A stretch of DNA of 64,000 nucleotides, taken from assembly GCA_018806985.1 (NCBI GenBank), contig JADANN010000446.1, positions 348,501-412,500 of the forward strand. The letters run 5' to 3'. A program made the position numbers and the translations under genes. Positions 46,125-57,869 of this stretch are shown here, piece after piece (positions within the stretch are counted from its first letter, which is position 1; every line of letters starts with the position of its first letter). This DNA is from Angiostrongylus vasorum (lineage: Eukaryota > Nematoda > Chromadorea > Rhabditida > Metastrongylidae). Under the pieces are notes generated by a model, which ran no database searches, was not told where the DNA came from, and saw only the letters and a program-made list of their open reading frames with translations.

Positions 46125-46795
46125 TGATCCGTACAATTTGTGATGTTGGGTCACAAAAAAGAAGCAAAAGGGTATGAACGTCTTGTGCGGATAGTTTTGT
46201 AGCATTACAAATGTGCTTAAGTAAGATCTTGACAAGTTCAATAGATGTTCTAGTATCGTTCAATTTATGAGACAAGTGAGTCATTCGCTACCGTCGTTGA
46301 ACAGGCCTGATGAATCAAAAACGAAGTATACCAAGAAAAAAACCATAGTCACTTCACAGACGAACTCGTTCATCACTGTGGATGACAGATGCCGATCGAA
46401 GAAGCGAATATGCTGGACTTTTAATGAACTGTGATGACACGGCATAGAAGTATTCAAGTATAAGTAATTTTATCTACTTAAACGCTCGAAAACGCAAACC
46501 TTTTCTTCGAATTTCGAATGGTACTCCCCTCGTTTTCCTATAAGCAGTCGTTTCAATACTGCACAAATTGTTCTATCCCAACTCTGTTCGTGCCAACAAT
46601 TTTGCTCGCCAATCCACTTTTGTTGGTCCTTTCGTGGAGAACGTTAAACTCATTCTGGATTTGATTACTTTTTTCAGAATATGTGTCCTCTACATAACCA
46701 TCAAGCCTCCAGTATAGTAATGTTTTATATTTTTGTACACAACTGTTGTGCCAAATACGCCATACAATAGTATTGAGTTATATTTTTTCATTACT
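46125..46795. other. Gene-free stretch
   Basis: No recognised feature. Confidence 0.3.
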
Positions 46796-46799
46796 GTAT

Positions 46800-47145
46800 G
46801 TGCCAACACCACATGTATCACAGTGTGCGGTTCCCAGCACTTCTTGCATTCGATTCGCTTCCCCGCATCCATCGCCCACGAAGTTCTTCGAACTTCCTTT
46901 GGGCGTGGCCTGCTGCAGTGTGGGAAATTTTCTCTTCCTTATGAATAAAGTTGATTGTTGGTCAAGTAATCTTCTCCCTCGAGTTCTAAGGTAACCGCGC
47001 TGGGGTGTTCCCACATCGATTTGAGGAAACGAAATGATCCCGTGCAAGATCGGCGCCAACGTTCCTACCTCGAAGAGATGAGAGAACCACGATAAGCCCG
47101 GTGCGGAGTCAAACCAGGGCGTGGGTTGTTTGTGCCTTCTGGGTA
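46800..47145 (-). repeat. SINE-C
   Basis: Minus copy: GTGCGGTTCCCAGCACTTCT at left; at right, on minus, a tRNA-like head with CTGGTTTGACTCCGCACC (B-box). Confidence 0.7.
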
Positions 47146-47152
47146 ATGAACG

Positions 47153-47234
47153 GAATCATTACAACTGCACTAGCCGCTCCATAAACTGCAGCTGAATCAT
47201 TACAACTGCACTAGCCGCTCCATAAACTGCAACT
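47153..47234. repeat. 41-bp tandem duplication at a SINE head
   Basis: GAATCATTACAACTGCACTA, then GCCGCTCCATAAACTGCA, occurs twice in a row with a 41-bp period. On minus the unit begins GGAGCGGCTAGTGCAGTTGT, the A-box part of the adjacent SINE-C. Confidence 0.8.
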
Positions 47235-47239
47235 GTCTT

Positions 47240-47855
47240 CTAGCATTACATTATTATACTCATTTTTTATTACATATCAAGTGCACCATCGAGTGACATT
47301 CTTCATTCTGGTGGTGCTCAACTTCACTAGATCTGACTCGATGCGACACCGAACACTCACATCGGAGAGGCGACCATCTGTGCACCATCGACTAGGATCA
47401 ATCCGACTCAAGACGACGAGGACGCGGACATTAGCCAAATAAGTTGGTGGCGAGTCTCAACGGAGTCGTAGTAAGAAGTCATTTCCTATCACGGGGATCC
47501 AAATTGAGCAGGACTTTACATTTCCAGCTGGAAGTCCAAGTAAGAACAAGCTTAGAAAAAGATAAGTAGAGGACGACAGAGCTCAGCGATATGCCATTGA
47601 TAACTGTTTCCCAAGAAACGCTAATAATAGAGGCTATTATATGCAAAAGATACGATGTACTTTATGTCTTTCGTGTGAGTGAAACCCATTCGAACGACAA
47701 ATATAGACTTTGCTGCTCTTGAATTAGCCGATGACTAAGGAAGTTACTTATGAAAGAGATGGTGCATTCCATTCTATTCTATCAATCATGCTTTGTTTAT
47801 TCATTCATATAAAAAAGATGAAAAATAATAAACCAGTGATTGACTTTTAACTGCT
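47240..47855. other. Gene-free stretch
   Basis: No recognised feature. Confidence 0.3.
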
Positions 47856-47859
47856 TGTA

Positions 47860-47990
47860 CAGGCGCTATGCATTGGATTTCATTCGCAGCATCTTAAGGG
47901 TGATTGAATGCATCTTGCGGAGCTAGCAAAATCTTCTTGTCCTGCCAGACAAGTTTGGCACTTTTGTCGACCCAAGAGGGGCACTGGCAT
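47860..47990 (-). repeat. SINE-A, 3' part
   Basis: GCGCTATGCATTGGATTTCA, GGTGATTGAATGCATCTTGC and CCAGACAAGTTTGGCA in minus orientation; the head is lost. Confidence 0.6.
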
Positions 47991-47994
47991 GAAT

Positions 47995-48550
47995 GCTATG
48001 AGTAGTGGCAAAGAACATTTCACAGACAGAACGACTTTTCAGACGACAACTGTTCCAATGTGTACCATTATTTCGATTTTCCTTTTCCGGCTTACTAGAC
48101 TTAACTCTAAGATGTCACCTTCTAGACATCCTACGGAACCGGAACAAGAAGCTGTTGATCGCCTGTCTAGCGCTGGATGTTCCAGCTATGCACTCACGCA
48201 TGTTCATCAATCACACAAAAGCAAAGACAGCCAAGCGGTTTTTCGTTGCCACGGCACTCATACTGGACTGCAAGTTCAAGAATTCTGTGAGCGAATACTC
48301 TGTTACGGAAAAAATGTCGCCCCCAGCTTCAATAAACTTTCTTGGACGTAATCGACTGCCACAAAGATGCTGCCAGAATCGTAAATTAATTATTGTCAGC
48401 GTTGCAAATAAAAGAGTAGAGAAGAAATAAACCCAAAATAGATTGTAAAACACGTGAAAGCTTAAATGTATCGACAGAAAACTTGAGAAAAGGAAGGTGG
48501 AAAATGATCTCGAGGACATCTGATTTGAAATTTCAGACGGCATATGAAAC
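47995..48550. other. Stretch with overlapping unsupported open frames
   Basis: Two plus frames (47908-48351 and 48005-48430) overlap; neither shows a domain, splice sites or a signal peptide, and the first begins inside SINE sequence. No gene called. Confidence 0.3.
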
Positions 48551-48554
48551 ACAA

Positions 48555-48960
48555 CCACAGTTGTACTGAGATAATTTCCTGTATGACTGACTGACACGAG
48601 ATTGGTACAGAAACTTTCATTCGGCTAATGTCTTGGTGCCTTCTCCTTCTTCAAAGCTGCGTTGATCTCATATGTTGCCGAATCCAGTGGAGGGATCAGC
48701 GCTCGAAAGGGGAACTTTATTCGGCGGTGCCTTTTTATAAGATACAGATGCTGTTGGATTCCTGCAGTCCAATATAATAACCCAATAACCCACACTGCTC
48801 CAATAACCAGCAGTGGGGCATCGACTCGGGTCAATGCGGAAATGAGGAAGGCGAAGGCTCCGAAACGTTAGCCGAATAAAAGTTTCTATACCAACTTCGT
48901 GTCAGCTCAGTTATAAAGAATATTATTGACTAATGTTTCCACGGTTTAATGATAGAGCTT
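48555..48960. mobile_element. Inverted pair of Penelope-type terminal repeats, no body
   Basis: 48565-48665 (minus) and 48845-48940 (plus) are inverted copies (ACTGACACGAGATTGGTACA / ACCAACTTCGTGTCAGCTCA; TTAGCCGAATAAAAGTTTC) around about 180 bp. Each has a hammerhead-like core with GAAACGUU-AGCCG (plus) or a decayed form (minus). Confidence 0.6.
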
Positions 48961-48964
48961 AGGA

Positions 48965-49365
48965 TGCTGAGATATTTGCAAAACTGGACCCAGGCCAGAT
49001 TCGAGCATCACTGCGGTTGTATTTCACATAATAGCATGCCGTAAGAACACAATAGCCAGTAAATAAAAAAGTCATAGACTATGATTTCAACTTCTGTCTC
49101 AGCCTAACTGGATTCAATGCCGGTTTCTGCTACTGACATCATTCCCGCTGAAAGGTGATTGCTTATGGCACCATTATGGTAAAAAGTACTGGCTGAGAGA
49201 AATGCAAAGAAAGGACACCGATGGTGAAGTGGGTAAGACGTGAACCACCAGAAAGGGAAATCGAGGGGTCGAGTCTAGCGTGGAGTCCAAGTTTCGCAAC
49301 TATCTTAGCGTCACGTCAGATCACCGTGTCATGAAAAATTAACAGGCAGTGAATAAAAAGTTACA
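48965..49365 (+). repeat. SINE-B, composite
   Basis: A 3' unit (TTTGCAAAACTGGACCC, AGCCAGTAAATAAAAAAG), then a full unit (CTCAGCCTAACTGGATTCA, GATGGTGAAGTGGGTAAGACG, GAGGGGTCGAGTCTAGCG, AACAGGCAGTGAATAAAAAG). The GGTCGAGTCTAGC block is a fair B-box. Confidence 0.65.
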
Positions 49366-49369
49366 CATT

Positions 49370-50595
49370 TTAGACTTCACTTAAGCTTCCCTATGCGGAA
49401 ACGTTTGAGAAACGTGTCTTGTTCTTGACCAGTTTTTTTTCACTTCGATGGAAAAAACCTTGAAAAGAAAAGTTGTAAGCCCTTGTGAAACATCTGCTTT
49501 TTTTATTCTGGGTTTCTAAAGAAGTCAATGGTGATTTATTCAATGGTCAGGGAGGCGATACTGCGTTGGAATGGCACAAATACGAAAAGCACGATTGTCA
49601 ATAAGATTGGCTTTGGAAGAATTAAAGGGGAATAAAGTAGGCTTAAGTGATTACCTTGAGTTGGCTACATTCAACTGCTTTTTTTCTGGGTGAATAATTC
49701 AGTTGTAAAGGATTGTTTTTCTCTACAAGATTTATGTCTAAAAAATGGTGCAGCCGTCAAAAACTAGTAACTACTCGGATGCAAGTTTTTTAGTAAATCC
49801 CGGATGAGAAGAGTAAGAACGAAGTGGCAAATGAATGTTGTATTAAGGAAACTTTTCTGCAAACAATCACATACGTGAAACTGGAAGTTGTTTTAGTAAA
49901 GAGAAGTTTCTTTTAGCAAGACTGCAATACGAGGTTTCATTGCAGAATGGTTAGGCGACGACCAGTTATGCGCTTACCAATAAACGTTTTATGCTAATGA
50001 AGAAGACCAACAAGAAAAGAAGCCTCTTTAAATAATCATTAGCTTGTATCTTTGCAAACAAGAACAATGAACGAACGGCCGGCAATAAGCGAGCAAGTTG
50101 TTGCTGGATGGACGCAGATCTCCGACCGAATCCACGACGTCGAGCGTGTCCAAATCAATTCATCACTTTACACGGACGCACATCACCGGAGGTCTACCAC
50201 CACTACGTGGTAGAGGATCTTTCTCGTGTGTCGAAATTCGATGTAGATAGGTGGGTCACTCTTCAGCAGAGTATTCTAAGTGGGAAAAAATTCCTGTTCT
50301 TCATTCAAAAGCCTACTTAAGGCTAATCTAGTGCAAAGAATTATGTGATTCTAGCAAAACAACAGATATCGGGTGATGCAAGTTATATTAGCTTGGAAAA
50401 GTTCTATCACTGCTTCTGAAAATCTCTTTCCACCAGTACATGACTAGTTAAATGGACGTTCGGCTGAGGAACCCACGATTGTTCGTGACTTGTGATGAAT
50501 GCTTGACAATGGGACCAACTGGAATTGTAAGGGAATCCTTATCAAACCTTAGCAGGTAAGGTAAAGAACTTTTAGAAAGTGAGAAAAAAAGGATA
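49370..50595. other. Gene-free stretch
   Basis: No recognised feature; the plus open frame 50108-50320 is unsupported. Confidence 0.3.
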
Positions 50596-50599
50596 AAAA

Positions 50600-50832
50600 A
50601 AGGATAAAGCTCTCGGCGTTTACCAATCCCTGAGGGATGCTCCATAAATTCGACTCCACTAAGTATCGTTGGAGGTGATTGAATGCATATCCGGCCTTTA
50701 CAATGACTCGCGGTGGTCTACCGATGTATCGAGCCAGTGCTGCTAGCCTCCCAGACAACTCTAGTACCAATTTGCGGACCCCGGAGTGATGGAAGGCTTG
50801 ACGGGCCATGGGCACTGGGATCGATTCCACGC
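50600..50832 (-). repeat. SINE-A, head truncated
   Basis: Minus copy; 3' end at left (AGCTCTCGGCGTTTACCAAT), stops at right just before the A-box (GGGATCGATTCCACGCACCC). Confidence 0.8.
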
Positions 50833-50834
50833 AC

Positions 50835-52730
50835 CCTAGAAAGTGAGAATAGGAAGAAAAAATTCCAAGTGTTTTCATTTATTGCGTCTCACGGCCAATT
50901 TACTTCAGCGAAGGCAAACTTTAACGAAGAAGGATGGCTCTCAATGTTAAAACGTTTTTCCACACTAGCGTCATACCAAACGACAGAACGTCGACTTTCT
51001 GATAAAGAACTGTTGTCTGAACTTTCTTGCTATCAATCTGATAGGTTAAAGATAATTTGGAGCAAAAAAAATCTCACAACGCTATAATCGTACCATGACC
51101 ATGCACGGTATCTCTTCAGAAAATCTGCTGTTCCTTTCATTTCAGTGAATTTAATCTTTCGTTTTCTCTCACCCTGCTCACAAAGGTCTTCAAAATTACG
51201 TGAGAGTTTCAATGTCACTTGTGGATTTTGGCTTCTTCATAAACATTCTTTCTGGTCAAGTTGACCGTCGCTGGAATCTCGTGATGTCCTATATGAGCGT
51301 TTCCGGGTCTTCACCTCAGCCAGAGCCCAACCTTTGTAGGTTGAAGAAAGCCTTTGCAAAAGATTTTGTTAGCAATTTACACACGCCGGAATGGTAAATG
51401 GCTTGAATTGCCTTATGGAACAAGGAACTAAGCGCCGTAGGCGTTTAGCACCGCATCACTAGCCACTGCTGCTTTCGCAGCACTTACGTAAGCAAAAAAA
51501 TTTCTGCTCATTAGTTAATTGATATTTCATTATGGTGTAAAATGAAGGACTGAAATTTGCAGAGTGCATCAGTAAAGGCCTGTAAACTGGAAAGCCGTCG
51601 TCTAAAAAAGAAATATAGAACAAGAACAGAAAAACCGTAGTAATGCAGTGTAACCAAAAACTTGGCCAGCACTCAAGAAATCGCAAGAAATCGGATTAGT
51701 CAAGTAAACAGCATGTTCATTGAAAAGCACAAGACTTTCGCGAAAAGGTGAAACAACAACTGAAAGACGAGAGTGAGCTATAGGAACGTCGCATAGCATT
51801 AACGAAGTGCCGATGAAATGCCTCTGGAAAGAAGTCTGCTTTTTCTGAGTTGCCAGAAGACTCAACGAAGATCTTCTCTTCAATCACTCTTTGCCAGTTT
51901 CAAGTTTTTCTATATTCGCTCCATTATTTTTTGTTAAGGCTCTAGTTGGTTCAAGCTTTTATGTGCCCAATGTCTTGTGGAATACGAGACTTTGAAGTCT
52001 TTCAATATTTCCCATGCTTTTTTTGCGTATTCTGAAAAAGCGGACTCATTGTGAAACGATTTGTATCAATTTTGCAACGTTTCTTTTTCATTTAAGCTCA
52101 TTACAACTAACTAGCAGAGTAAGCACAAATGTTAAAGTCGTTTTTCACTTTTTTGCTTGCTTGTTTACTTACTTTCAGTCTTCAGGCTGGTGGGGGGGAG
52201 GGGGTTACGGAATAACACTGACGTCTTCTGATAGTAAAATTAACTGGATGTCATTAACAAGAACACGACTGCTGCAATGAAGCGACGTCCTTAATGTCAC
52301 AGAACTCCATGGCGGGTGAAAACAAAAATTATCCAATCGAAAAAGTGGTTGATAGCTTTGCGTGTCGAAAATAAGTTCATATCAAAAATCGAGGGACATC
52401 TGCATAAAATAAAATTCAAAGCACTCAGCTCTGATCTGTCGTTCCGGGATAAAGCTTACACTGAATCTCAACGGATTTTCCTTCACCCATGACATTTTTT
52501 CGCGTTCCCGATGAACCCTTGGGTTCACGAAAAAACCTGTAATCATTACGACACTTCAAGAAAATAGCAAAGGATTTCGTCGCCTAAAAAACAAATGATT
52601 AGAAAGGCGCAATGATTTTCTCGGAACCGGTTTTTTAAAACGCCATTTACCCGCACCTCTACAACAGAAGGTAGAAATGACTGGATTCGTATTCACTGCA
52701 TGCAATGATATTCGATGATTTACGGATGTA
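50835..52730. other. Gene-poor stretch
   Basis: No gene called. The plus open frame through 50862-51087 (SAKANFNEEGWLSMLKRFST) looks protein-like but starts in SINE sequence. 52188-52210 is a G-rich tract (TGGTGGGGGGGAGGGGG). Confidence 0.3.
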
Positions 52731-52731
52731 C

Positions 52732-53005
52732 CGCGTGTGGCGCAGTGGTTGGAGGCGCCCTGCAACACACACGTGGAATCGATCCTGGCGCCCATCGCCC
52801 ACCAAGCCTTCCATCCCTCCAGGGTCAGCAAATTGGTACCAGACTTGTCTAAGAGGATAGCAGCACTGGCTCGATACATCGGTAGGCAACTGCGAGTCAT
52901 TGTAAAGGCCAGATATGCATTCAGTCACCTCTAAGCAATGATTAATGAAGTCGAATGCATGGCGCATCCATCAAGGATTGATCAACGCCGAGCTTTATCC
53001 TTTTT
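52732..53005 (+). repeat. SINE-A
   Basis: Full copy, head GTGTGGCGCAGTGGTTGG, tail GATCAACGCCGAGCTTTATCC. A second short piece (GACAAATATGGTATCAATTT) follows at 53038-53090. Confidence 0.9.
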
Positions 53006-53094
53006 TCACGGAAACATCAACTCAGTTTTTAACTCCACTGGACAAATATGGTATCAATTTGCCGATGCCAGCAGGATACAGAGCTTCACTAGTT

Positions 53095-53710
53095 CCCGTG
53101 CGAGGTTGAGCCAATGTGGCTACAGCGGAGTGCCACTAACCATTGCTATGTGAACATCTTCATTTCTGGCTGCATGCAAAGTTTCCCCTCTCAGTGAATG
53201 TAACATAGAAGTTCATATGGGAACGCTTGCATGAAGTTTTCAAAGTTCCAGTAAAAGGCAGAACGACTGAAAGAAATTGCACTTTCTCGCCGCTTCTGAA
53301 ATTCTTTGAAAAATGAACTTTAATGAAACAAAAATAAGAGTGTTAGACAGCCATTGTGAAAATATTGGAAATTCGTACTTTTTCTTTGTCTTGTATGAAT
53401 GCCTTGTGTGCATGAGATGAGAAGTGTTGATCGTTCACAAAACCTATTAAAGCCAAAAGAGAACTTCCGAATCATCTTCTTTGCCGCTTGAGGTCGAATA
53501 CAACGCGGTGAGTTATTACGTATAAGTTGGAGGTTGTAAACTAATCACAAGATTAGTTGTCGTTCTGAAAAAATCCTAGTTACAAGGCACTGAACACGAA
53601 GCCTGCCAATATAGCCCGTTGTCTGCTTTTATTCGGAAAGGTGATTTGGTCATCTAGGTAAGTATCCCTTAAATCAGTGACCTTCAAAGTCGTCGAGAAC
53701 TCATTTATTC
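53095..53710. other. Gene-free stretch
   Basis: No recognised feature. Confidence 0.3.
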
Positions 53711-53714
53711 TATG

Positions 53715-54134
53715 TTAGGGATAAAGACGAGATAAACGGCTTAACAAGAAAACCAAACGCTGGAAGTCAACGAGTGAATGACTGAGACGACGCGATAACC
53801 TCTGTGGTGAAAAAAGACTGTCACGAAAGGCATTAGCAATCTTGCGGAAGTTAGTGACTAAACGAATGAGTGGACGGATGATTAGATGTGGAATCGGACT
53901 CGTTCGCTTTTTAGCGCGAACACGAGAAGTGGATACGATGTGTGCTTGTTTTCTTCGCTGCACATCAATCGGTTTCTTAAGCATTAATCGTTGGCCAATG
54001 ACTAGCAGGTTTTTTTTGCGAGAATTTTTTCTTTCAGGTGCAAATGTCAAGTTTAATGCGAAGGAAAATGAAAAGTTCGAGCAAGACTCATATTGTAACT
54101 TTATGCTATCAAATCTTAATGCCTTTTGGGTCAC
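53715..54134 (-). CDS. Possible 3'-terminal coding exon, basic protein of unknown function
   Basis: Minus-strand frame open for 139 codons to a TAA at 53715, with AATAAA only 5 nt after the stop. A usable acceptor (GCACCTGAAAG) near 54032 would give an exon of about 105 codons: RKKNLLVIGQRLMLKKPIDV, then SPIPHLIIRPLIRLVTNFRK and IANAFRDSLFSPQRLSRRLS. Strongly basic, with amphipathic helices. The plus-strand frame over the same bases (53842-54180) is less protein-like. No family recognised; upstream exons not found. Confidence 0.35.
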   Translation of the reverse strand: MTQKALRFDSIKLQYESCSNFSFSFALNLTFAPERKNSRKKNLLVIGQRLMLKKPIDVQRRKQAHIVSTSRVRAKKRTSPIPHLIIRPLIRLVTNFRKIANAFRDSLFSPQRLSRRLSHSLVDFQRLVFLLSRLSRLYP

Positions 54135-54169
54135 GTGCTTTCAGCACCTTTGCAACGACTTTTTTTCCG

Positions 54170-54340
54170 GATTTTACTGAATGTGATCATGAAGACTCAC
54201 CTAGGAAAAAAGAAACAGCTGTGATAATCGACTCGAGTCAATTCGGCGCTGAAAAAGGCACAGGCGCCGGAACGTTAGCCGATTAAAGTTTTCTTTTCAT
54301 CATCCATGTGTTAGCTTATTAATGAAAAAAACGCACGTTT
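54170..54340 (+). mobile_element. Solo Penelope-type terminal repeat
   Basis: Contains GGCGCTGAAAAAGGCACAGG, GCGCCGGAACGTTAGCCG and TCCATGTGTTAGCTTATTAA, matching the terminal repeats at 48845-48940. The hammerhead-like core sits at 54254-54290. Confidence 0.55.
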
Positions 54341-54467
54341 TTAGATTAAAAAAGTGGTTTTTGTAGCTTACAGCATTCTCTTTATATGCTGCTGGAATCA
54401 TTGGAATTTTTCCTTTACAAGTTTTTTTTTAGTTTCTTTTCCTTTATTTTAAATTGAAACAGGGCCA

Positions 54468-54748
54468 CGTATGGCGCAGTGTTCGGAGGCGCCATGCAGC
54501 ACGCCGCACGTAGAATCGATCCCCGCGCCCATGACTCACCAAGCCTTCCATTCCTCCGGGGTCGGCAAATTGGTACCAAACTTGTCTGGGAGGATAGCAG
54601 CACTGGCTCGATGCATCGGTAGGCCACCGCAAGTCATTGTAAAGACCAGACATACATTCAATCACCTCCAACGATACTTAATGGAGTCGAATTTATGGCG
54701 CATCCCTCAGGTATTGATCAACATCGAGAGCTTTATCCTTTATCCTCT
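54468..54748 (+). repeat. SINE-A
   Basis: Full copy, head GTATGGCGCAGTGTTCGG, tail CAACATCGAGAGCTTTATCC. Confidence 0.9.
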
Positions 54749-54749
54749 A

Positions 54750-55145
54750 TTCATTTAAACTGCAATCTTTCTAACTTGTTCCCGTTGGACGAGCCACCAG
54801 TGCTTTCTCGGAATGTATCAATTCGCAAGATCGGTATCGCAAGAATGTATTAGGTCGGTTAATTTCATGTTCGTAAGCAATTTTCTCATCCACATCTCCT
54901 CTAATTTGTCGATTGCCATTTAGTTTTTTACGACTTGAAATACTTAGAATGAAGACAAGCTAAGAACAAACATGTGCCAGGCATCACTGCTCGTCTTGAA
55001 AAGACCGTGTGGTAATACTGTAAATACTTCTGTAGTTATCAAGCTCAGTAACTTACCATGATGAGAACCTGAGAAGCACCGACGACGGTTACGAAAATGG
55101 GTCCTTACGGGCATAAAAGGTACTATTTGGAGGAAGTTACAAAGA
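54750..55145. other. Gene-free stretch
   Basis: No recognised feature. Confidence 0.3.
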
Positions 55146-55149
55146 TACG

Positions 55150-55330
55150 AGCAGAAGCACAGCGGTAAAAGGGCCGTGGAATACACGCTGCCTGCTGGTT
55201 CGATTGTACTCTGAGCTGACCAAGCTTTACCCCAAGATCGACAAATGGTAGTATACTTGTTCGCAGAAATTCCTTATATTGCACAAAGACGGGTGACTGC
55301 GCATGGTGAAGGCTAACACAAAATTCCATT
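55150..55330 (+). repeat. SINE-A-related, old copy with canonical B-box
   Basis: Head GCAGAAGCACAGCGGTAAAA; B-box TGGTTCGATTGTACTC; body CGACAAATGGTAGTATACTTG. Confidence 0.5.
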
Positions 55331-55334
55331 AAGG

Positions 55335-56450
55335 ATCAAGTTGTTCAGCAATTAACGAATCAGCGAGTAGAGAAGACGACAATGTTCCAGATTACAGCAG
55401 TCCCACAAAGTATCACGTTAACAGTGGAGTGAAAAGGAAACGAATAGAAGAACCGTTATGAACCGCATGACTTGTGAAAATGGGTCATCCACTAATTCAA
55501 ATGCATGCGGTGGTGATGTGAAAACTAAATAATAGGTTTAATAGCAAAAAAAACGAACGCGTGAGGAAAAAACGTTAGGAAATTTTCAAAGCCCACAATG
55601 AAATATCGGCCCAGTTCAAGGCAGTGCAGAAAAAGGACAGTAGCAGATTAATGGGTAGAGTTTTCAATATCACACATATGTTCTTTTGATCGACCTCATT
55701 CCATGCTAAACAAACCCGCCAACTCTCTGAGGGCGACAAAGATTCTATTCTTCTCACCCAATTTCGTAATTATCTAAGAACTTTTAGTAGAAATCCCACT
55801 TCAGCGGTTAATCGGTTAATACCGACGATTTGTTCCCGAACAGAAAAAAACTTGTCTTTTCGCCTTTTCTCATCATTCAGTCGTTTTTTGAAAAAAATTT
55901 CTGAAACATTCACAAAAAATGGACGTCAGGAAGGCGATTTGTTGGGTCAGGTGACCGTGTTCGTTTTCCGCGAGCATATCTTCTGATCTTAGCTCTTAAA
56001 TTCTTGACTATTTCATAACTACCTGTCAGATTTCGCAGCGGGTGGCTAAGTTATTAAACAAGTCTCTCAAGAAATCAAATGAGTGAGAGGCAAAGACTTT
56101 GGTCATATCATATTTGAACTGTCCTTGATCGTCGAAAACTCGATCTCGTACGTTTACTTTGATGGAGTAGAGTACACAGGATTTACCGCGCAGGGTGGAG
56201 TTAACCAGACGTATCCTGAAAACTTCCTACAAGTCGACTGGGCAGTTCATGAGTGAACTTTGTTTTTTGGGAATTTTTTTGATTCATTGCTAAGATAACG
56301 TCGCAATATATTCCAATTGTGACGGTTTCGCTCAACGTATAAAAAGTTGTAGTTCTCATGGAAGGCCAAAAGTAATAAAAAGTAGCCGTCAACCTTTTAC
56401 GGTATCTAGAAATGAGTCATGGCTTCCGATTTTAATACTGAAGCAATCGT
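55335..56450. other. Gene-free stretch
   Basis: No recognised feature; the 60-codon minus frame at 55575-55757 is unsupported. Confidence 0.3.
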
Positions 56451-56452
56451 CA

Positions 56453-57204
56453 TCAATGCTCGTACGTTACCCATAGCTTACTGTAAGTGATAACATCGAT
56501 CAAAACATGGTTCAGTGATATTCTGAATGGACAAAGAGAGGCAAATCTCTCGGCGTTGTCGCTCCTGCTTTTCATTGAAGTCATTTGGAATCCACTAAAG
56601 ATGGCTGTATATTCCTCCACTACGTGTTCATAGCTTTCAGCTAAGCATGGCTTTACTTCAACCAGCGTCTTCCGTCCCATGGTTCGAATAATTATCACAG
56701 GTCTTTCGCATTGTTCATTTCCAAGCTCACAGCTTCTGTTTTAAAATGAGCCTTCCAACGACAAATATTCTCACCGTTTGTAAAATTCATAGTACTATAG
56801 GATTACGAGTAGTTGTAGGTCTCCTGCATCGACTTTTTTCATCCCCACAAAAAGTGTGCAGGAAAAATATTCCTGTAGGTATTCATATCATCCTTAGTCA
56901 TTGATGACACTGGAAGAAGTTCAACTCGTTCAATCATTATATTGCTCGAGATTACGAGCTTCGAAGAAAAGACGGCATCTCGTCTCCAGAAAATCAGGAT
57001 CCTACTAAGGCATAAGTAGAAAAGCAAGAGAATCTGAAAAATATTCGAGATCATTCTATAACTTCGAGAAAAATACTTCAAAAAGTTGGTACGATTTCGC
57101 CATAGTTTAGCGCCTCTGCATTTCTCAACGCTGGAATCAAATTTATGGCTCTCAGAACATAATGAAACCCAAATGCGAACAGCTTCATTGAGGCTATGAA
57201 GCAA
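56453..57204 (-). CDS. Possible exons of an unknown gene
   Basis: Minus, two protein-like segments. 57204-56839 (121 codons to a TGA): AVRIWVSLCSESHKFDSSVE, LWRNRTNFLKYFSRSYRMIS; then, after an acceptor-like AATATTTTTCAG, a hydrophobic ILLLFYLCLSRILIFW and IERVELLPVSSMTKDDMNTY. Next, 56743-56453: a segment after an acceptor TTTTAAAACAG reads CELGNEQCERPVIIIRTMGR, KTLVEVKPCLAESYEHVVEE and YTAIFSGFQMTSMKS, ending at a stop at 56453. A 39-nt intron (GTGAGA...AAACAG, about 56783-56745) would join it to YYEFYKR. The hydrophobic stretch could be one membrane helix. No family recognised; exon order is a guess. Confidence 0.35.
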
Positions 57205-57240
57205 CGAAATTAGCCGCTAAGGACTCGCATAACGTGCGAT

Positions 57241-57585
57241 GTGAAGACCAGTCATCCAAGTAACTACAACAAATTTAACTACAAAACGTTCGCTTTTTTT
57301 ATCGAATATTTGCAGATTCTATTGGATTATACTTCAGCTAATAAAATGAGTCGATATGGTGATGAAGAACAATCGAACCCATCTGCAAATGTGAAGCATC
57401 TCATGGAGCGATGCACTGTAAAATGCCTAGGAAAAAGATATGCAGGAATCCGCGTACTACTTGAAGACTTGGCATGCCCATATAAGTAGACAACGAGTTT
57501 AGAAGTTAACTTAATAAGCGAGATCGTTGACGATCTTGTCCGCCGTGAGATAAGTACGCGTTCAAAATCATCATAGAACCTGTGG
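57241..57585. other. Gene-free stretch
   Basis: A plus-strand frame at 57241-57489 (SRYGDEEQSNPSANVKHLME) is open but has no support beyond length. Confidence 0.25.
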
Positions 57586-57589
57586 ACAA

Positions 57590-57865
57590 AGGATAAAAAA
57601 TAAAGCTCTCGGTGTTGATCAATCCTTGAGAGATCCGCCGTGCACTCGATTACTCCAAGCATAGTTAGTGATTGAATGGATATCTAGTCTAATCAATGAG
57701 TCAGTACTGTTATCCTCCCGGACAAGTCTGGTACCATGGTCCCCATATAACACAACTAGTTCACCGAGTTCGAATGAATGGAAGACTTGGTAGTCCGGAG
57801 TGCGGGATCGAACTAGGATGACTTGTTAGTGTTGGGCCCTCTAACCACTGCGCTAAACACAAACC
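57590..57865 (-). repeat. SINE-A, diverged
   Basis: Minus copy; 3' end AGCTCTCGGTGTTGATCAAT at left; on minus the head TGTTTAGCGCAGTGGTTAGA and B-box region GTTCGATCCCGCAC at right. The GTT-rich A-box matches tRNA consensus better than most copies. Confidence 0.75.
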
Positions 57866-57869
57866 TTCG

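Noticed and set aside
47908..48430. Two overlapping 140-codon frames on plus
   Set aside because: The first starts inside a SINE-A remnant; neither has a recognisable motif, signal peptide or intron pattern.
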